The notes under the pieces are model-generated. The model was not told where the DNA came from. It saw only the letters and a list, made by a program, of their open reading frames with translations, and did no database searches. Both the position numbers and the translations under genes were made by a program. From Roseivirga sp. UBA6061 (GTDB taxonomy: Bacteria > Bacteroidota > Bacteroidia > Cytophagales > Cyclobacteriaceae), in the NCBI GenBank assembly GCA_002427745.1, contig DIYF01000050.1, positions 1-57,321 of the forward strand: a DNA stretch of 57,321 nt, in the 5' to 3' direction. Numbering within the stretch: the stretch's first letter is position 1; the number at the start of each line of letters is the position of its first letter. Of this stretch, positions 52,800 through 57,321 are shown piece by piece.

Positions 52800-53894
52800 A
52801 TGAGATTGACGGCTTTTGTCCTCCTGCTTGGTCTTATCTGCTGCGAAGCAGTAGCGCAGTCTGTTCTGCAAAAAGAAGAGCAGCGGGTGGTGAAAATTGA
52901 CCCCCGGCCTACAGAGGACTTTTTCAGCTTTGTTTTTGACTATGAGGTAATCCCTTTGACTGGCGATGACGATTTGCTCCTGCCATCACTCAGACTTATC
53001 GGTACAGCAAAGAACAGAATTTTCGCTACCACCAGGAGTTTTCGCGGAAACAGGGTTTATGTCTTTGACCAGCAGGGACATCTGATCAGCACCATAAAGA
53101 AAGTGGGAAGAGGACCCGGAGAGTACATAGGTGTCAGAGGGGTGATAGGGTACACGAATGGCGATTTTGGACTGGAAGATGTATCAGGGCAAAAGATCCT
53201 GGTTTTTGATAGCCTTGGCACATACAAAGAGGAACTCAAATGGGAGCAACTGACCTACGGTATGGTGGGAGGCAGGGAGGCCTATTTTTCTCTGTTGCCT
53301 GAAGATCTCAGGGAGCGTTATGGTAAGGTGGGGGTAATGAATGAGCAGTTTGGGTTGGATACGGCTTTTTTCAACGGCCCCATCACAAGAACCAGCCGTG
53401 TCAATACCGGTAATGAGCTGCAGGCATTTATGGGAGGCTTCTCCTTTATGGAGTCCAACACCCCCGGAGTTTATCATGGTAATAAGGAGGAAGTCTGGCC
53501 GGCTTACTATTTCGATTTTGGGCCTTATGCCCCTGAAGTAGCTGAAAATGGCATTCCTTCATTTGACAATAAGGTGAGCCTGCTTTCTTTTTACGAAACA
53601 TCAGATTGTGCTTATCTGCAATATGCTTTCGGAATGAAAAACTATCAGCTTTCTGTATACAGCAAACGAGATGGCCTGGTGACCAATCATGCCCTTGATG
53701 AGCTGATTGGAGAAGAGTTGCCGGGCTTGTCAGCTGTGGACAGTACCTGGATGTATCTGCCTATACCGGCTCCGGCAGTCGGGCGGCTTATCAAAAAGCT
53801 CAAGTTGGGGGCTGTTACTTTTGCCAATGGCTTATCGGCCGAAGAGGTACTGGCCTCCGAAAATCCTGTGATTTTGAGATTCAGATTTTTTTAG
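52800..53894 (+). CDS. 6-bladed beta-propeller protein (copy 3 of 3)
   Basis: A 364-residue exported propeller protein. It has a signal peptide (to EAVAQ, residue 20) rather than a lipobox: the Cys pair in GLICCEAVAQ does not fit the usual Cys-plus-spacer pattern. The propeller contains VYVFDQQGHLISTIKKVGRGPGEYIG with the canonical GRGPGEY, and ends ENPVILRFRFF, like the ENPVLLWVKF of copy 1. It is more distant from copies 1 and 2 than they are from each other. It ends 9 bp from the convergent cdaA stop, with no terminator seen between them. Confidence 0.84.
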   Translation: MRLTAFVLLLGLICCEAVAQSVLQKEEQRVVKIDPRPTEDFFSFVFDYEVIPLTGDDDLLLPSLRLIGTAKNRIFATTRSFRGNRVYVFDQQGHLISTIKKVGRGPGEYIGVRGVIGYTNGDFGLEDVSGQKILVFDSLGTYKEELKWEQLTYGMVGGREAYFSLLPEDLRERYGKVGVMNEQFGLDTAFFNGPITRTSRVNTGNELQAFMGGFSFMESNTPGVYHGNKEEVWPAYYFDFGPYAPEVAENGIPSFDNKVSLLSFYETSDCAYLQYAFGMKNYQLSVYSKRDGLVTNHALDELIGEELPGLSAVDSTWMYLPIPAPAVGRLIKKLKLGAVTFANGLSAEEVLASENPVILRFRFF

Positions 53895-53903
53895 AATTCC
53901 GTA

Positions 53904-54752
53904 TCAGGAAGCCACTTCCAGGCTGCTGTTGGGTTCCTCTTCTACCGGCTTTGATTCCTTTTCATGGAGATAACCGTTGATACGTTTTCTGATTTCAGGA
54001 GCCGCCAGGTTACTGTCGATTTTTCCGTTTCTGGCCAGTGACATTTGTCCGGTTTCTTCAGAAATGATGAGGGTTAATGTATCTGTTGCTTCAGACATAC
54101 CCAAGGCAGCACGATGGCGCATACCATATTGAGCCGGTAGGTTATCGCGTTCTGAAACAGGGAGGATACATCGCGCAGCTTTGATTTTTCCCTGATGGAT
54201 AATAATGGCCCCATCGTGCAGGGGGCTGTACTTGTTAAATATAGAAACAAGGAGTCGCTTGGAAATAAAAGCATCCAGCAGGTCACCGGAGTCTGCATAG
54301 AATTTCAGCTCTGAGGTACGGGAAAACACCATAAGTGCTCCTGTATTGGAAGCAGATAGTGTTTTAGCTGCTTCTATCACCGGGCTGATATTGGTGGATT
54401 CTTTCAACTCTTTTTTCTTCCAGATCATGATTGTTTGTAACAGACCATCCTGCCGGAAAGTAGTCTTGCCGAGAATCAACAAAAACTTGCGAATCTCCTG
54501 TGAGAAGATAACGATTGCTGCAATGACTCCCACTCCCATAAACTGCCCCAGTATACCGGCCAGCATATCCATCTGAGCAGCCCTTACAATAAGGTAAATA
54601 AGATAGAGCGATAGAAAACCTAGCAGCACCCTTACAGCCACACTGCCCTTAAGTAGCTTATACACCTGATAGAGCAGCACGCTTACCAGTAGTATATCGA
54701 TGATATCGATCCACCGTACGTCCAGAAACCCTATTTTAAAGGCGTATATCAC
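53904..54752 (-). CDS. cdaA: Diadenylate cyclase CdaA
   Basis: A 282-residue membrane-bound enzyme making cyclic di-AMP from two ATP, a signal for osmotic balance and wall control. Three N-terminal membrane segments (about 15-95) are followed by the DAC (DisA_N) domain with the catalytic SPLHDGAIII (D180-G181-A182) and MRHRAALG (R212-H213-R214). The start is a GTG at 54752; there is no ATG before the first membrane helix. It overlaps the folP stop as GTGA, so the genes are co-translated. A CdaA regulator (CdaR) and glmM are not nearby. Confidence 0.95.
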   Translation of the reverse strand: MIYAFKIGFLDVRWIDIIDILLVSVLLYQVYKLLKGSVAVRVLLGFLSLYLIYLIVRAAQMDMLAGILGQFMGVGVIAAIVIFSQEIRKFLLILGKTTFRQDGLLQTIMIWKKKELKESTNISPVIEAAKTLSASNTGALMVFSRTSELKFYADSGDLLDAFISKRLLVSIFNKYSPLHDGAIIIHQGKIKAARCILPVSERDNLPAQYGMRHRAALGMSEATDTLTLIISEETGQMSLARNGKIDSNLAAPEIRKRINGYLHEKESKPVEEEPNSSLEVAS

Positions 54753-55606
54753 GAATAAGTCGCTTTAAATAATTGTATTGCTTCCACAGCCGGTTTAACA
54801 TCATGGACTCTCAGCAGGGAGGCACCGTTGGTGAGGGCAATCATATTCAGAGCAGTGGTGCCATTGAGAGCGGCTTCAGGAGTGATGCCGAGCTCTTTGT
54901 AAATCATCGACTTTCTGGAAATACCCGCCAGCAGCGGAAGCTTCATACTTTTAAAATAACCCAAATTCCTAAGAACTTCATAACTCTGCTCCCTGGTTTT
55001 AGAAAAACCAAAACCGGGATCCAGTACTATATCAGAAACACCTAAGTGGTTGAGCTTCCCTACCTTTTCAGAGAAATAACTATAGATATCGGTAATCAGG
55101 TGTTCATAATCGGTTTGTCTGATCATATTCTGAGGAGTTCCCTTCATATGCATCAGGATGTAAGGCACCCCAAGTTCTGCTACGGTTGAGAACATTTGCG
55201 GGTCGAGGCTGCCTCCTGATATATCGTTGACAATACAGGCTCCGGCTGCGACAGCCCTGGCGGCTACAGCGGCTCTGAATGTATCTATGGAGATATAGGC
55301 TTCGGGAAATTCACGGTGAATGGATGCAATGGCTTCTGTTACCCGATGGGTCTCTTCTTCCTCAGAGATATGGTCTGCTCCGGGCCTGGAAGAGTAGCCT
55401 CCTATATCCAGGATAGCCGCTCCGTCTGACAGCATTTCTCCGGCTTTTTTCAAGAGTCCTGAAGTGGCCTGATGTCGGCTTTCTGCATAGAAAGAGTCCG
55501 GTGTTATGTTGAGAATCCCCATCACCAGAGGCCTGTCCAGCGAAACCAGATTTCCCCTGAGATTCAATGTTTTTTTAACCTGAAATAGACTATCTTTCCT
55601 GCTCAA
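54749..55606 (-). CDS. folP: Dihydropteroate synthase
   Basis: A 285-residue folate enzyme that joins 4-aminobenzoate to the pterin diphosphate (the sulfonamide target). Signatures: MGILNITPDSFY, GAAILDIGGYSSRPGADHI, and SIDTFRAAVAARAVAAGA, with ASLLRVHDVK near the end. I chose the TTG at 55606 (residues MSRKDSLFQVKKTLN). It gives the family's usual N-terminus and leaves a 30-bp gap to the divergent DUF1599 gene. The longer frame from 55669 overlaps that gene and adds an odd hydrophobic piece. No ATG is available upstream of the conserved MGILN. Confidence 0.93.
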   Translation of the reverse strand: MSRKDSLFQVKKTLNLRGNLVSLDRPLVMGILNITPDSFYAESRHQATSGLLKKAGEMLSDGAAILDIGGYSSRPGADHISEEEETHRVTEAIASIHREFPEAYISIDTFRAAVAARAVAAGACIVNDISGGSLDPQMFSTVAELGVPYILMHMKGTPQNMIRQTDYEHLITDIYSYFSEKVGKLNHLGVSDIVLDPGFGFSKTREQSYEVLRNLGYFKSMKLPLLAGISRKSMIYKELGITPEAALNGTTALNMIALTNGASLLRVHDVKPAVEAIQLFKATYS

Positions 55607-55636
55607 TAATTCCCGAAATTTAAAGAAGTAAACACC

Positions 55637-56182
55637 TTGGAGGAGCAAACGGTAGGCGAATATAAACAAGTTATAAAGGCTTGTAAAGATATATTTCTGA
55701 AGAAGAGCAAAGACTACGGAACCGCCTGGAGAATACTCAGGCTACCCTCTATTACCGACCAGATTTTCATAAAAGCCCAGCGGATCCGATCTATCCAGGA
55801 CAAGGGTACCCAAAAGGTAGATGAAGGAATTACCGGAGAGTTTATAGCCATTATCAATTACTGCGTCATCGCCCTGATTCAGATGAACCTGACTGATGAT
55901 GATCCGTATGAGCTGGATGTAGAATCACTGGAGCCCCTTTATGACGCCAAAGTGACTGAGACCATGGAACTGCTGATGAACAAAAACCATGATTACGGAG
56001 AGGCCTGGAGAGAAATGCGGGTGAGTTCGATGACCGACATTGTATTAATGAAACTATTAAGGGTAAAGCAGATAGAAGATAATGCCGGAAAGACGCTGAT
56101 CTCTGAAGGAGTAGATGCCAACTACCAGGACATGATCAACTACGCTGTATTTTGTTTAATCTTAATGGGATTCGCTAAGTGA
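55637..56182 (+). CDS. DUF1599 (nucleotide modification associated domain 1) protein, duplicated
   Basis: A 181-residue, all-helical protein that consists of two tandem copies of the DUF1599 domain. Copy A (about 14-90) has KSKDYGTAWRILRL and AIINYCVIALIQM; copy B (about 108-180) has KNHDYGEAWREMRV and DMINYAVFCLILM. Each repeats the DYG-x-AWR motif. The family is common in Bacteroidota and phages, with a suggested role in nucleotide modification, but no proven activity. The only possible start before the conserved region is the TTG at 55637, since an in-frame stop lies 30 bp upstream. The stop overlaps the DoxX-like start by one base. Confidence 0.85.
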   Translation: MEEQTVGEYKQVIKACKDIFLKKSKDYGTAWRILRLPSITDQIFIKAQRIRSIQDKGTQKVDEGITGEFIAIINYCVIALIQMNLTDDDPYELDVESLEPLYDAKVTETMELLMNKNHDYGEAWREMRVSSMTDIVLMKLLRVKQIEDNAGKTLISEGVDANYQDMINYAVFCLILMGFAK

Positions 56183-57174
56183 TGAAAATACTGGATACAA
56201 TTGCACGCTACCTGGTAGGGGGGCTGTTTATATTCTCAGGCCTGATCAAGATCAATGATCCGGTGGGTACGCAAATCAAACTGGAAGAGTACTTCACGGT
56301 ATTTGCCATTGATATCGCTCCTTTCTTTGATTCACTGAAACCTGCTGCACTGGTATTTTCTGTGGTACTCTCCACGGCCGAAATCGTATTGGGGCTGGCG
56401 CTGCTGCTCAAATACAAAAAGAAGCTTACCACCACACTGCTCCTGGCGATGATTGTATTCTTTACATTCCTTACCTTCTACTCAGCCTATTTCAATAAGG
56501 TGACCGACTGTGGCTGCTTCGGGGATGCTATTAAGCTCACTCCCTGGGAGTCATTCACCAAAGATGTGATCCTGCTGGTGCTCATTGTTATACTGTTTAT
56601 CAACAGAAAGAAGGATGAAGTAATGGAGGGCCTCAAGACCAGGTCCATTGCTCTGGGAGTCGCTGTGGCCATTTGCCTGTTTATCTGCTATCGGGCCATT
56701 ACCCATTTACCATTTATTGATTTCAGAGCGTATAAAGTAGGTACCCACATTCCTACCGAAATGCTGCCTCCCGATGACAACCCTTCAGAGGTACCTAAAA
56801 TCACCAACTTTGTCATCTGGAGTGATACCGATGATCAGACCAATAATGTTCTTACCGGAAAAAAGCTGCTGATCGTTGTGCATGAGGCTGAAAAGTCCAA
56901 AATGGATGCCTATGCCGATATTATCAGGGAGTTACCACTGCTGGACAGAGATGTGCAGGTGGTGGCCGTTACGGCATCTTCCAGAGAGCAGTTCGAAGCC
57001 CTGCGTCATGAGGTGCAACTGGCTACTCCTTACTACTACTCTGATAAAACCCTGCTGAAAACCATGATCCGCTCTAACCCGGGGCTGGTGCTTATGGAAA
57101 ATGGTGAAATAATGGGCAAGTGGCACTATAATGATATTCCCGATGCCGATGGCATCCTTTCCAGTTTCAGATAA
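56182..57174 (+). CDS. BT_3928-like DoxX family membrane protein
   Basis: A 330-residue protein. The N-terminal half has four membrane segments of DoxX type (IARYLVGGLFIFSGLIKINDP at the start) with a CxC pair in TDCGCFGDAI, as in MauE/DoxX redox proteins. After a further membrane segment (about 158-175), the C-terminal domain (about 225-330) is thioredoxin-like in outline but lacks a CxxC. It is conserved in Bacteroidota next to shikimate kinase or DUF1599, as here. The likely role is in periplasmic redox or membrane protein assembly, but this is not shown. The TGATG junction with the upstream gene gives the ATG 56182; the GTG at 56179 is less likely. Confidence 0.86.
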   Translation: MKILDTIARYLVGGLFIFSGLIKINDPVGTQIKLEEYFTVFAIDIAPFFDSLKPAALVFSVVLSTAEIVLGLALLLKYKKKLTTTLLLAMIVFFTFLTFYSAYFNKVTDCGCFGDAIKLTPWESFTKDVILLVLIVILFINRKKDEVMEGLKTRSIALGVAVAICLFICYRAITHLPFIDFRAYKVGTHIPTEMLPPDDNPSEVPKITNFVIWSDTDDQTNNVLTGKKLLIVVHEAEKSKMDAYADIIRELPLLDRDVQVVAVTASSREQFEALRHEVQLATPYYYSDKTLLKTMIRSNPGLVLMENGEIMGKWHYNDIPDADGILSSFR

Positions 57175-57321
57175 TGAAGAGCAAAGAGCGCATCTATCTT
57201 GTGGGAATGCCCGGCTGTGGCAAAAGCACGCTGGGAAAACAACTGGCCGAAAAGCTCAGGTTGAAATTCATAGATCTGGATGATGCCATAGAAGAGCAGG
57301 TGGGTATGAGTATACCCGATT
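57174..57321 (+). CDS. aroK: Shikimate kinase, 5' end (partial)
   Basis: The first 49 codons of a P-loop kinase, cut by the window end. The Walker A motif GMPGCGKST (residues 11-19) and the shikimate-binding FIDLDDAIEEQVG (about 34-46) identify shikimate kinase, which phosphorylates shikimate in the aromatic amino acid pathway. The start overlaps the DoxX-like stop as TAATG, so it is translationally coupled. The gene continues beyond the window. Confidence 0.92.
   Translation, partial: MKSKERIYLVGMPGCGKSTLGKQLAEKLRLKFIDLDDAIEEQVGMSIPD

Noticed and set aside
1..57321. CRISPR arrays, insertion sequences, prophage, tRNA genes and attachment sites
   Set aside because: No regularly spaced repeats, transposase or integrase-like frames, or tRNA cloverleaf were seen in the window.

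Overview
The window is chromosomal DNA from a member of the Bacteroidota, most likely of the order Cytophagales. The signs are the type IX secretion (T9SS) genes sprA, porU and porV, a secreted protein with a T9SS sorting domain, families typical of the phylum (DUF4837, DUF4292, 6-bladed beta-propeller lipoproteins, TPR hybrid histidine kinase, BT_3928-like DoxX protein), and phylum-type -7 promoter boxes (TAnnTTTG) in place of Shine-Dalgarno signals. Genus cannot be fixed from sequence alone. Nothing looks like a prophage, insertion sequence, CRISPR array or integrated island, and base composition looks even throughout.

Layout. 1-600: 3' end of a 23S rRNA gene, 5S rRNA and a strong terminator. 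747-7997 (minus): MBL hydrolase, pssA, porU, porV and a catalytically dead M16 protein, packed like one operon. 8068-13352 (plus): FAD oxidoreductase, a very large pseudo-protease/TolB-propeller/beta-barrel envelope protein, and yicC. 13518-24277 (minus): ruvA, sprA, gcvH, vanZ, then three tandem tonB paralogues. 24387-34009 (minus): DUF4837 lipoprotein; tatA-gatA-lytic transglycosylase; and an envelope operon of flippase, TPR protein, DUF4292 lipoprotein and EnvC-like activator. 34206-36603: divergent enoyl-CoA hydratase and isocitrate dehydrogenase, each with a recognisable promoter box. 36671-46693 (minus): a TPR hybrid sensor kinase/AraC regulator followed by a 2220-residue T9SS-exported multidomain protein and a small lipoprotein. 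46800-50021: an unrecognised membrane-anchored protein, then divergent tdh and kbl (threonine to glycine plus acetyl-CoA) with a small unknown protein in front of kbl. 50196-53894 (plus): three tandem 6-bladed propeller proteins. 53904-57321: folP-cdaA (minus) and DUF1599, DoxX-like and aroK (plus, aroK cut by the window end).

How it fits together. Much of the window builds the cell envelope. SprA (translocon), PorV (shuttle) and PorU (sortase) are core T9SS parts, and the 2220-residue protein is a predicted T9SS cargo. TonB copies, the transglycosylase, the EnvC-like activator, the flippase and lipoproteins add outer-membrane energisation and wall remodelling. A second feature is frequent non-ATG starts: seven genes appear to use TTG and two GTG. 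No proven new system is present. The best candidates for something undescribed are the giant surface protein beside its sensor, the pseudo-protease/propeller/barrel protein, the triple tonB and triple propeller arrays, and a 16-bp-stem palindrome inside gatA.
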